From NCBI RefSeq assembly GCF_016808335.1, contig NC_053146.1:10919015-10983014 (forward strand): DNA of 64,000 nt. The letters are read 5' to 3'. A program made the translations under genes and the position numbers. Source of the stretch: Panicum virgatum. Lineage: Eukaryota; Streptophyta; Magnoliopsida; Poales; Poaceae. The notes under the pieces are model-generated. The model had not been told where the DNA came from, did not search any database, and saw nothing but the letters and a program-made list of their open reading frames with translations. This document shows positions 22,042 to 32,640 of the stretch, one piece after another; within the stretch, counting starts at the first letter, position 1, and each line of letters starts with the position of its first letter.

Positions 22042-23271
22042 GAGATCCTAGTCGTGGTGCGGAGAGAAATATTCGGCGTTTGGCTTTCAAGTATGTGTTA
22101 ATTGACAATGAATTGTATCGTCGAATTGCCGAAGATTTGCTTCTCAAGTGTTTGGACTCAGATCAGGCCCGAGTTGCTATGGGTGAGGTTCATGAAGGCA
22201 TTTGTGGTACTCATCATTCGGCTCCCAAGGTGAAGTGGTTACTTAGAAGAGCCGGTTTTTATTGGCCCCACTATGATGTCCGATTGTTTCAAATATTATA
22301 AAGGGTGTGAAGAATGTCAGCGGTTCGGTGATTTGCAATTGGTGCCTGTTGCGTTGATGCATCCTATTATTAAACCATGGCTGTTCCGAGGTTGGGGGTT
22401 GGATTTTATTGGACAAATTAATCCTCCATCTTCAAAGGGGCATTGCTTCGTGTTGGTTGCTACGGATTATTTCACTAAATGGACCGAAGCAGTTCCTTTG
22501 AAGAATATGACACATAAGGAGGTGATTGAGTTTATTACTGAACATATTATTCATAGATTCGGCATTCCACAAACTTTAACAACAGATCAAGGTTCTTCAT
22601 TTATATCAAAAGAGGTGCGTGCCTTTGCCGAATCTTACAAGATTAAGTTGCTCAATTCATCTCCATACTATGCTCAGGCCAATGGGCAGGCCGAGTCTAG
22701 TAATAAGATTTTGATCAAACTTGTCAAGAAGAAGATAGAAGAAAATCCTAGGAGGTGGCATGAAGTGTTATCCGAAGCATTATGGGCTCATCGTATATCA
22801 AGACATGGTGCTACTAAAGTTACTCCTTTTGAGCTTGTGTATGGTCAAGAGGCCGTTTTACCCGTTGAGGTAAATCTGGACGCTTATAGACTAGCAAAAC
22901 AAAATGACTTCTCCGCTGTTGATTACCATGATTTGATGATGGATAATATTGATGAGGTGACCGACAAGCGTTTGAAGGCTTTGAAGGAAATTGAGAAAGA
23001 CAAACTTCGGGTGGCCAGAGCTTACAACAAAAAGGTAAAACTTAAATCTTTTCAGGTTGGAGATCTGGTTTGGAAGACAATTTTGCCTCTTGGGATGAAA
23101 AGCAACAAGTTTGGCAAATGGTCGCCAAGTTGGGAGGGTACCTACAAGATTATCAAAGTTATCTCCGGTAATTCATATATGATGGAGACGGTGCAAGGTG
23201 AGCATTTACCTAGAGCTATTAATGGGAGATACTTGAAGAAATTCTACCCCAGCGTGTGGCAAAGTGCATGA
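22014..23271 (+). pseudogene. Gypsy integrase
   Basis: The zinc-binding part reads HEGICGTHHSAPKVKWLLRR, then GCEECQRFG; the frame shifts by one base between them near 22265-22290. The catalytic core has WGLDFIGQINPPSS, TTDQGSSFISKEVRAF and YYAQANGQAESSNK, giving the D, D and E residues. The C-terminal end has FQVGDLVWK and GTYKIIKVISGNSYMM. The frame from 22273 to 23271 (332 residues) is otherwise open. Integrase joins the DNA copy to the chromosome. Confidence 0.9.
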
Positions 23272-23384
23272 AGACAAAGATGGCCGGTATTAGATATCGC
23301 CCTTAGTTTTATTTTTAGACTTGTATGCTCCATGTAAAACATGTACATCAGGTTAGTTCTTGCTTTTTGGCTTGTGAAACTCAC

Positions 23385-23403
23385 CAAAAAGCAGGGAGGC
23401 ATA
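23385..23403 (+). promoter_or_regulatory. Polypurine tract of right Tat element
   Basis: AAAAAGCAGGGAGGCATA directly precedes the 3' LTR and would prime plus-strand DNA synthesis. Confidence 0.75.
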
Positions 23404-23910
23404 TGTTGACAGCCAAATTTGGCAGCTCAGAGGCCGACCGGTCAGACTGGTCTGCCAGTTCCAGTCCGAGTAGGAGTTGTTTCATTTGTGGAAACTTTGT
23501 ATAATCCGACTTGGAGAAGGGGTACGACTTCCCTGGCCTATAAATATAAAGGCTAAGGCCGATTGAGGGATTTTCAATTGAATCAATACAAAATACATCT
23601 ACTTTTTGTTCCTCTCAAATCCTAGCTTTTCCAAACCCTAATTTGCTGTTCTTCTCGCGTCCCGGCGACGTTCGAAGGCGTTCTGAGTGGCCTTGCCGAC
23701 CTCAGGACAACCCTAGCTGCGCGAGCTCCGACGGGGTCACTCCCGAGCTTGCGTTCCTAGGTCTACGCGGCGTTCAGCACCCGACCGGTCAGACCGGTCG
23801 GCGAAACAGGTCAGACCGGTCCGCCCAGGGCACTGCTGGTTCAGATCATTTTGATGATCTCCTGTGTGTTCTAGCGCATTCGAGTGTCTTGGCGCAATTC
23901 TGTGTCAACA
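23404..23910 (+). repeat. 3' LTR of right Tat element
   Basis: 507 bp, TGTTGACAGCC to GTGTCAACA. TATA box at 23539-23548, GACCGGT arrays at 23434-23455 and 23781-23822. It is 23 bp shorter than the 5' LTR, with the loss in the first array. Confidence 0.93.
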
Positions 23911-24960
23911 CAAGAGTGGTCGAGTAGTATTGGTGAAGTGTACTTTGATGGCAGCATCGATCTATGCAGTGATGGCTGACAAATTACCGCCATGGGTAGG
24001 AACTGATATTGATGCCATCTGTAGGAAGTTTTTGTGGGTTGGACATGAGCAGTCGGTGCACGGCAAATGCACCGTGACCTGGCCAGTGGTCGCCAAACCG
24101 ACCGTTTCGGAGGCTTGGGTGTCATTGACCTTAAGCTAACGAGCTAGGCAATGCAAACAAGATGGCTCTGGCTTCAGCGCACAAATGAAAGCAAGGCATG
24201 GTCAGAGCTCCTGCTTCATGTGGAGGTGCAAGCAGTAGCATTCTTCAGGGCCTACATCACAATCACAGTGGGCGACAGAATACAAACGAAATTCTGCACC
24301 GATCGGTGGTTCAATGGGCGATCGTTCGAAGCTCCACCACATCTCCTCGCTGTAGTTTCAGTGAGAGCAAAGAGAAACAGAACTGCCGTGCAAGTGTTGG
24401 TCAACTGGGCTTGGATCAGGGACATCACTGGTGGTCTGACTATCCCAGACATTGCTAGTTACCTCTTGCTATGGGACCGGGTGGAGAATGCCCACCAGGC
24501 AGGTGTGCCCGACCGTTGTCTGTGGCGCTGGACTGAGCACAAACAGTTCACAACTAAATCAGCGTACATGATGATGCACCAAGGCTCTACCACATTCGAT
24601 TGTGCAAAATTAGTTTGGAAAACTTGGGCACCTTTAAAGGTTAAGTTGTTTCTACGGATTGCCTTTAAGGAACGACTTTGGACTGTAGAGAGACGACAAC
24701 GCCATGGCCTTGTAGCTGCCGCAGCTTGCCACCTTTGTAATCAGGCGCAGGAAACAGTTCACCACCTGTTCGTCTCTTGCCCATTCACCTTGCAGGTTTC
24801 GGAGACGATTTTGAGGCGGCTTGGCGTGACGCCCACGCCACTGGGGAACAACTACTATCGGCTCGGAATATGGCCGACGTACAAACTATCCGATTGCTAG
24901 TGTCTCGTGCGTTGGATCGAAATGGTCTAGCACACAATGACTTGAGGATTTAGAATGGTT
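23911..24960 (+). pseudogene. LINE ORF2, part 2 (C-terminal, zf-RVT)
   Basis: Continues the LINE frame from 7798 with SGRVVLVKCTLMAASIYAVM and KLPPW. The frame 24151-24900 holds the zinc-binding reverse-transcriptase C-terminal domain of plant LINEs: FKERLWTVERRQRHGL, then CHLCNQAQETVHHLFVSCPF, a C-x2-C...H-x4-C pattern, preceded by KVKLFLRIAFKERLW. A frame break lies near 24140. No poly(A) or clear 3' end is visible; sequence past about 24960 no longer resembles a LINE. Confidence 0.88.
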
Positions 24961-27566
24961 TGGGCCGGAAAATGCCCTACGTCCAGTATGGGGGTGGTTC
25001 TCTTGCTCTATTGCTCGAGCCCAGGTGGTCAAAGTTGGAGGGGAGCTTACAAGCTTTCAAGCAGTGGACTATTCTCTCGATTTTTCGGGATCCCTCTCCT
25101 ACGTGGGGGGCTTTCCCTTTTACACTTCAAGGTGGGCCCCCCGATTTACATATTTCTATTGTGATATCTTGGTCTGCCGGGGGGTCCTTCGTCTTCGTCA
25201 GTCGGCGGGCCCCGCCCGGTTGGTTAGGAGTGGAGAGGTTGTGTCAGATCGATTTTCTTGGGCAACAGGTTGTCAAGCTGTTGTCCCATCCTGGTCAGTC
25301 GGTGTGGCTTCGGCACTTGGTCGGGGCTTGGCTGTCGTCTTCTCTTCTGTCCATCCGTATGGGTACTCTCGTCCGTATTGCCACCGCACGTCCTTCCCTG
25401 CGTGGCTTCTGACTTGAGGACAGCACACCCATTGAGGGGTGCCCTGACACGGTCAAGCGGCCTTGCCCTATCACAATCCCTGTCGTAATGGAGTGGCGTC
25501 AGGGGGAGCCATCATTACGGCGTGCGGGATGGAGCTTGTTGATGCCCTCTCCCGTCTCCCATCCATTGGGTCATGTAGGCTTGCACGGCCTGCACTGTGT
25601 CCATGTCAGAGGGTCCTGTTGACCGTACGGGCGTGGCGTGTGGCAGGACTGGGCGGCGCGTACGGGTGGATGGGAGCTGGCTTGATTGGCACGCCTGTTG
25701 TACCAAGCGGCGTTCTTGGTGCGCACGGCTCTCCCCGTGTGGTACGGCGCTAACCCTGCGGTTCTGTGGTCGGGAAGCCTCCACGTCTCCCTCTCCAGGG
25801 GGTCGGTAACTGGCCGGGCCGGGCCCTGGAGGCTGGCATCCGTCCGTGCCCTTTGTGGGCTTTGCTAGAGTGCACCTAATGGGATGTTGGGCTGGTGTTG
25901 TTAAGGTAGGCCCGCTGGGGACCCTGGGTCCATGCCCCCATCAGAGGCCCCCTGAGTGGCTTTGCGATTTGTTGTAATCGTGAAGCCGCTGGACTCGGTT
26001 CGATGGCCCCGGTCGGGACGTCCCATCCGTCAGCCTATGCTTTTAGCTTTCGCCGGGTCGTAGACCTGGCGTGACGGAGGCGTGCCGGTTTTAATGCTCG
26101 GCCAGAGGGTAGGTTCCGCGGAATCTCGAGGTCTGCCGGTGCGTCAAGTCGCTTGGCCGTAGACGCATCAGCTTCCCCCCCATCGGGGGCCATCCCTCGT
26201 TGGCTGGTCGTACGACGGTAGATCCCCGACCGACGCGGCGGCGCTCAGCTCATCTGGCCCGGTCCTTTAGCATTGAAGGAGGGTGTGAGGTTTCTCGAGG
26301 ACTTCCAGCGTGCCACATTTGACCGGTCCGTTGTGGGTGTCGTGGCCATCTGTGTCTGCGTTCGCCTATAAATAGGGGCATCGTGGATCCTGTGTTCCAC
26401 ATCATAACCGCCCATGGAGATTTTCCTAGTGGTTCTCTTCCTCACACCCCACGCCCGTCCTCCAGATGAGGGCGGGTTTGCTCTATATCTCTGGTGCTAG
26501 AAGAATCCTTGCGAGCAGCGGAGGATTCTCCTCAGGAGGGGGCGCCTCACTGTGTTTTGATCTCCAACTGCGGGCCGGAGCTGGGGAGTGCGAAGGCTTC
26601 TTGCCGCCGTTAGGCAGGCCAGGCCACTGTTCTACCTACTCCCTTGCGGAGTGGGCAGGGGTGTGCCATGGCTCGCCGGTGGCTACTTTGGCATCTCCTT
26701 GGTCCTGGTCACGTGGGCCGGCGGTTGTGGACCTGACCTGCCACGGGGGTTGCCCCTGCCCATCCCACTTGCTGGTGCCGATCTCCTGTGGCTGTAGATG
26801 GATGCTTCATGCGGTTCCAGCGCGGAGCTGCGAACTCGCTGCCTCATCTTCCAGATCCATCTGGAGGGCGGCGCGGTTGGCACTGCGCTTAGGAGCCGTG
26901 GGGTATGGGTAGGAGCTCCTCGTTCTGGCAGAGTGGTCTTGCGTCCAGGACGGTTCTCCGCGCCTCCGTCCGTCATTGAGCTATTTTCCGAGTGGAGACC
27001 AGGAGGTGGACTGCTCGGGCAAGAGGTCCTGGGCCATCTACCACGCCCTGATGAGGATAATAGGAAGCTGCGTTGGTGGGGATCTCGGGCCTGCGTTGGT
27101 ACTGAAGATCCTCCTCGACAGCATCGCGTGCTTCCTCTGCCGTCGGGGTCTTTGTTCCGGCTGATGCTAGGAAAAGGCTTGCGAGGTGCAAGAAGAAATA
27201 TTGTGACACTCTTTGGCCATGTCCTCCTCCTGCACTTGTAGCAGCTGCGGCCTTAGCCCCCTTTTGATGCTCCCGTGTGAGGGTAACTGGATTTTATCCA
27301 TTGTACCGACTGCTCTCCCGAGTGGAGGCAGCTAGCTTTTGTTTGTTGTAATGGCTTTCGGCCGACTGTCTTGAGAAGAAAATGAACTATTTTCCAGAGG
27401 GAGTTTTCATATCGATTGTATGTTTACCGCAATGTTGTTGTTGTTGTGCCTTTGTGATGTGGTAGCCTCCATCCGCGACCACTGGGATCGGAGGAGGTGA
27501 ACCCTTGCCAATTGACCTCGTTGGCCCTGAGTGGGGGGGTTCGGTGAGCTCGCTAACGGGTATGCC
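24960..27566. other. GC-rich region without recognised coding
   Basis: About 2.6 kb, strongly GC rich, with many overlapping short frames on both strands that look like chance. It contains a plus-strand TATA motif (CCTATAAATAGG near 26367-26378) followed by a leader-like stretch, and ends directly at the Athila-type LTR at 27567. The profile (upstream GC-rich part, TATA, long untranslated tail) would suit the LTR of an unidentified retroelement, but I cannot see its partner. Confidence 0.5.
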
Positions 27567-29431
27567 TGTTGACGGCCATAAATTCACATTCTAGACGTCA
27601 ACTTCTCGGGAATAAAATGAGCTTTACACTATGTTCCATTCATATTTTGTTTATTTCTAACGAGTTCCATGAGTTTTGGATTAGTTTTGATTTCAGGAAC
27701 AAATGTACCAAAAATGGACAGAGCTGGGCAAAATCCCAGGCCGGGCGGCATATCCTAGGCCGGCCGGCCTGGCACCTCTGAAGACACGGCCTCGGCTTCG
27801 ATACAGTGGCAATGTGACACACTCATAATGCCTTGAGTCGAGGATTAGGTCTCGATTTAATCAGATGGACCGAAAGGCATTGGCATTGCTTCAAGGACTC
27901 ACAAGACAGCCCAAGATCAAATATAAAACAGTGATCCATCTCCCTGGGCAAATCACAAGCGTGGAGTGAAATGTCGGCACAACAGAGGGCCGAGATGGGC
28001 TAGATGGAGGCCAGCTCCATCTGGCCTCCCTGTTGGCGCTCCTTAAGTATCCATTTTATCCCCTATTTAACTTTGATAATGGCATGAATTTAATATCAAA
28101 AATACTAACCATCCTAACCTCGGCCCGATTATTGGTCGTTTTCACATTTGCACATATATTTTGGAGGTACTTCGTTTTTGCAGGGTTTTGACCAATTTTG
28201 GAGCATGAAATGACGAGGCCCATGATCACGCAATAACACGCAGAAAGACAAAGGACCAAAGGCCATGACGACTAGAAGCCCGTTCATGCACATCCACCCT
28301 CCAATGAAGCCCAAAGGACAAAGCCCACAAGATGAGATCGAGATACTTTGGGGCTAAGCAAAGAAAATAGAGATTTAAGGAAGGATTCTCTGTCCTATCC
28401 TTTCCCTCGAAGAAATCTTGAAGATAACGACGTCCAACGGGGTGCAATCGTGAAAGGTATAAACTCCAGAAGACCCCAGAAGACTTGGGGAGAAAGGAGG
28501 ACGCGAGGCGGCGAGAAAATGGGCCAGGCCGGCCGGCCTGGGCCCATTGATCCGGCCGGCCCAGGCCCTTTTCAGGGAGTCTCGGCCTCCCCTTCGACCT
28601 AGGGTTTCCTGAGGCTATTTAAAGACCCCTCCCCCAGGCTCACGCAGAAGATCAATTCGGGGAGACGACGCCAAGGAGCAGAGAAGATAGAGGGACACCT
28701 CTCGGAGAGCCGAGGGTCGTGCTAGTTGTCTAGGGGCTTCCCTAGCCGACGTGGGAACCTTGCAAGGAAGACCACGTCGGAGTTCTGGAGCTAGGATCGT
28801 CAAGATCAAGGTAGGGCCCCGGTTGTGATCTTGTGATGTACAATCATTCATGGTGAAGTTACTTGTGATTCCGAATTTTTAGCGACCATGTTCTCTCTTT
28901 CGATTTTGTTCTTTTCTTTGGGTTTGCTTCATCCTAGATCAATTATCGAGATAGATCGCTTAGCATGATCTTGTAGTCATGGTGGCTAGAGGTTCATGGC
29001 GGAACTACTAAAGGGGGTTCGATTTGCTTCAGGGTGCTTTCGTCCAAAGGGGGGCGTCGTGACAGGGCGTTGCTTTAGTATATGGGGTATCGAAGGATCG
29101 GATTGGAGATTTTGGGTTTAAAGATGCTTTTCATTGAGATTCACATCTGTCTTGCTTCACAACATCTGGCTTGAACTACAACATATGCATGATCTAGGTG
29201 ATCTAGATTGGTTATCTCTAACTTTCTCTTGCTACCTTCGGTGTTTGCTATTTTTAGTAGATTAGATTCATTTTACACCACCTCAACACAAAGGATTCTC
29301 TATGTTAGTAGATTGCTTCTTGTATCTTTGGTTCCGTGGATTGATAAACCTTGGGGAAATACTCTAAGGGAAAAGCTACACGATCCCGTGCACTTGCGGT
29401 ATATAAATTGGGGTGCTAAGGAGTGTCAACA
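27567..29431 (+). repeat. 5' LTR of Athila-type element
   Basis: TGTTGACGGCC at 27567 to GTGTCAACA at 29431. A TATTTAAA box lies at 28616-28623. Two GGCCGGCCGGCCTGG-type motifs are near 27755 and 28529. Confidence 0.85.
28616..28623 (+). promoter_or_regulatory. TATA-like box of Athila-type LTR
   Basis: TATTTAAA preceded by GAGGC and followed by a CCCCTCCCCC stretch; the position in the LTR fits a promoter. Confidence 0.5.
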
Positions 29432-29439
29432 AACGTTTC

Positions 29440-29457
29440 TGGCGCCGTTGCCGGGGA
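29440..29457 (+). promoter_or_regulatory. Primer-binding site (tRNA-Asp)
   Basis: TGGCGCCGTTGCCGGGGA, complementary to the 3' end of plant tRNA-Asp, starts nine bases after the LTR. Confidence 0.9.
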
Positions 29458-29702
29458 ACCATCGATTTAAGATCCAATCTTACTTGCATTCGTAAATTTT
29501 TGTTTTTCTTGATTTTTCTTTTCGACCTTTTTAGATCTCTTATTTTTTGTGCTAACTAAAAAAAACGGATCTATTCCACGAAAATCAATCTAATCTAGAG
29601 TTTGCTTTTATTTTGCTTTATTTCTCTTTTATGTTTTAGATCTTGTATATTTATCTTTTAGATCTCGTATATATTTTTCTTTTCACTAACCCTTAATAGG
29701 AG

Positions 29703-31554
29703 ATGGACGGGAGCCTCTCCAACAAACCCGAAAATTTTGTGGACGATCCAGAAAAAATTTACAGGCAAAGGAGACGAGAAGCACGATCAAGGAAGCTGGA
29801 ACTAGTAGATCCAAAAGAAGAAGTCGCCGGTTCATCGTCTTCACCTCAAGCGACTCCACCAACAAGTCCAAAGGAGGTGCCATTTCACCGAGGGATGGCG
29901 CTACCAGAGCAGGAGCGTACGATCGGAGAGCTATGCACTCCGGACATTCGGGACTTGCCGATCCAAAATCTCGACAACATCGGAGTTCCATTCGAGATCA
30001 AGACTTCAATCATAAGGATGGTGCAAAGCTCGCCCTTCACTGGAAAAGAAGACGCTAATCTACATCTTCAAGCGTTCCTCCAACTATGCCGCACCTTCGA
30101 CATGCAAGGGATGACTCAAGATCAAATGAGAGTGAGGCTCTTTCCGTTCTCTCTACTTGGGAGAGCGCTACAATGGTTTCATTCTCTACCGGCACACGCG
30201 GTGCAAAATTGGGAGTCCTTGATGAAGGAGTTCATGACAGAGTTCTACTCGCCGGGCAAGACCCAAATTTTGCGCAACAAGATTGCTATATTCGCGCAAG
30301 CCCCGACGGAGACTATTGCGGAAGCCTATGAGCGCTTCAACGACTACATCCGCGCCGTACCTCATCACAAGTTCTCAAGGGAAGATGTGGTCCAGAAGTT
30401 CTATCAAGGCCTCACTACTGCATCAAGGGGGATTATTGATGCATCGGCAGGAGGATCGATCATTGAGCTCACGCTGACTCAAGTTTTCAAGCTATTCAAG
30501 AAGGTGGCGGACAATAACGCATGGCCTACAACCACTCCAAGCCGTGGGCGCTGCGAAGAGTGTATTGCAAGTGGAACGTGAAGAAGTGCTAGAAGGGAAG
30601 ATCGACTCGCTCATGAGAAGGTTGGAGAAGATGGAAGTGGAAAAGAGAGAAGCCCAAGCTATTGATTTGTAGGCGGCCGAAGCAAGGTTTACATGTGACG
30701 AATGTGGAGAGTACGGCCATGTCCAAAAGAATTGCCCGGAGGAAGCCAAGATGCTCGACTACATGAAGAAGGGAGAATGGATCCCGCAACCCAACTTCCG
30801 CTACGGGCAAGGTAGACCTCAATTTAATGCAAGCTCTTCCATTCAAAACTTGGTGCCTCTTCATATACAATTGAAGGAGTTCATGGAGGAGCAAGACAAG
30901 ATCAACAAGGACACCGTCACCAAGTTCAAGGCTATGGACAAGATCTTGGAGAACATTGATGGCAAGGTGATGGAAGTCGGAAGCTCTAACCTTCAAGTAC
31001 TCAACATGATGAAGATTCTAGAAACGCAAGTAGCCCAGCTCACCGGACGCTTATCTATCAACGAAGGAAAATTGTCCGGGCAACCTCAAGGTCCGGAGAC
31101 GGCAAAGGCAATTCAAACTCGCTCGGGAAAGGAAACCGAAGAACCCGAACATGCGGCGGGAGCAAGAAAGCCTAAGCCAAGAGTGGAAGTGGAGACCATC
31201 ATCAAGGAGAAGGCGTCTACTCCTACGCAAGAGATAGTCACCGAAAAGCCGGAGTTTGAAATATATGATATAGACACCAAGATTCTACCGCCAAGGCCAC
31301 GATACCGCAAAGGTAAACATGAAGATGAGCAATTCAATAAATTTGTTGACATGGTACGCAGGTTGAGCATCAACATGCTGCTCTTGGACGCTCTACAAGT
31401 TCCAACATATTCTCGCTACTTCAAAGACATCATGGGAAACAAGCGTGAGATACCGCCAAGCACCGTCATGATTTGGGCAAGATTGCTGATCCTGGGTATC
31501 AACTCCCGGATCCTTCGGAGTTGGAGGCTTGTACTGCTAGAGTTCAGTCTGTAA
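29703..31554 (+). pseudogene. Athila-type gag
   Basis: 29703-30581 encodes MDGSLSNKPENFVDDPEKIY followed by the gag domain (FTGKEDANLHLQAFLQLCRT, VRLFPFSLLGRALQWFHSLP, WESLMKEFMTEFYSPGKT, YERFNDYIRAVPHHKFS). After a frameshift near 30560 and a TAG at 30670, the next frame holds one CCHC knuckle (CDECGEYGHVQKNC, about 30691-30732), a coiled, lysine-rich stretch, and the Athila-type tail ending near 31460. Beyond about 31470 the frame runs on by chance into unrelated sequence. The protein packages RNA; it cannot be made whole here. Confidence 0.85.
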
Positions 31555-31822
31555 AGAGGTCTTTCTTGCGAAGGTTTTGGCTATCTGCTGGTCGTCAAGT
31601 TGTGCGAGACACAGCCCACCAAGGTCTTGAGGAGGTTAGGGTGTTATCGTCCGGGTTCGCTTTCTTCGTGTGTTAAACATTTTCTAACCGTTCTTTATTG
31701 TGCAGTCCAAGCGAGCTCGGAAAGCAGCGAAGGGAGTTGTCAACGAAGGTGTAGATCCTGGAGAACTCGCGGGGACGTCTGGCCAGATCAGGAGCGACGA
31801 CGAAGAAGACCCGAAGGTCTAG
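31471..31822 (+). pseudogene. 3' end of a spliced ORF on the strand opposite to the Tat pol genes
   Basis: Exon 1 (to 31634) encodes IADPGYQLPDPSELEACTAR and SFLRRFWLSAGRQVVRDTAH. A 71-base GT-AG intron (31635-31705, acceptor TTGTGCAG) leads in phase to exon 2, which encodes KRARKAAKGVVNEGVDPGEL and a DDEEDPKV end with TAG at 31820-31822. The start of the gene is missing, cut at the junction with the Athila-type element. It lies between pol and the missing 3' LTR of the minus-strand element, in antisense, as known for the extra ORF of Grande and other Tat elements. Function is not known to me. Confidence 0.6.
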
Positions 31823-32227
31823 GGTTTTAGTCTTTATTAGATGAACTTGACTTCTTGTGATGTGAACTCTGATGTAAATATTCCCACCCTGGCCAGGCGG
31901 TTGTGCTGGCAGGTCGAACAATTTCTGTGGCACTGCTTCGAATTGGGCGCGACGGCGTCGCCGCTCTTTGGTCTGACTGGGAGCGATTCGGCTTCACGCA
32001 TCCGGGCGCGAGCATTGCTGTGTTTTTGGAAGCTAGCAGAGCTAGGAGCATTTGATCTGACTGAGTGGTGCGTCTTGTTCATATGATGATCTGTGATGGA
32101 CTTATGTAATGTTGGCTGCGACTAGTCTGGTGATGTTTGAACTTGCTGTAATTTTCGCGTGCTTACTGTCTTCTGTTTTGCTTGGCCGATTGCTTGTATG
32201 CTTCGTTTCGCGGGCTTTTGGTCTTGG
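31823..32227. other. Untranslated stretch after the antisense ORF
   Basis: About 400 bases without coding. From 31830 it would be the 3' untranslated part of the antisense transcript; I see no clear polyadenylation signal. Confidence 0.4.
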
Positions 32228-32640
32228 AAAAACATCTTCCCTTACTTTGCACATGCTGACTGGAGTTGAGCGAAGGTTTTGGGGCTTCGGCCTTGTATGT
32301 ATAATCGCATGCTTTAAACAGCATGGGCGAATATTGTTGTATAGAAAAGCGTCTCCCCCCACCTTGCACATGCTGGTTGAAGCTGAGCGAAGGTTTTGGG
32401 GCTTCGGCCTTGTGTGAGTGACCACATGCTTGAAATAACATGGGCAAATCTTGTTTTTGAAAAAACGTCTCCCCCCACCTTGCACATGCTGGTTAGGGCT
32501 GAGCGAAGGCTTTTGGGGGTTCGGCCTTGTGTGAGTGACCACATGCTTAAAACAACATGGGCAAATCTTGTTTTTGAAAAAAACATCTCCCCCCACCTTG
32601 CACAAGCTGGTTGAAGTTGCACGGACGTTTTGGGCTTCGT
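32228..32640. repeat. Tandem repeat family 1, unit about 115 bp
   Basis: About four units, each with CTTGCACATGCTGGTT, GAGCGAAGGTTTTGGGG and CTTCGGCCTTGT; unit starts are near 32228, 32345, 32465 and 32585. Units differ by several changes. Confidence 0.85.

Larger units (their letters stand above)
7799..23910 (+). mobile_element. Tat-lineage Ty3/Gypsy LTR retrotransposon (right copy, interrupted)
   Basis: Both LTRs are visible (7799-8328 and 23404-23910), with a primer-binding site after the first and a purine tract before the second. The five bases before it (TAAGA, 7794-7798) match those after it (CAAGA, 23911-23915) with one transition, and the LINE frame joins cleanly across the site (MGK to SGRVVLVK). 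The gene order is gag, protease, RT, RNase H, archaeal-type RNase H, integrase. A gag-only element sits inside it at 12164-19493. Without that insert the element is about 8.8 kb. Several stops and indels make it non-functional. Confidence 0.95.
27567..31470 (+). mobile_element. Athila-type Ty3/Gypsy retrotransposon, truncated
   Basis: A 1.87-kb 5' LTR, a tRNA-Asp primer-binding site and a gag region are present. Protease, RT, integrase and the 3' LTR are absent: at about 31470 the sequence changes abruptly into the far end of another element. The long LTR, the tRNA-Asp site and the gag tail (DMVRRLSINMLLLDALQVP, YSRYFKDIMGNKREI) are typical of Athila-group elements. Confidence 0.82.

Noticed and set aside
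1..23910. GACCGGT arrays as a CRISPR array
   Set aside because: Units are 9 bp, without spacers of constant length, and lie within retrotransposon genes of a plant.
25463..27241. Possible host gene in the GC-rich block
   Set aside because: No frame has a recognisable domain or coding bias, and frames overlap on both strands.
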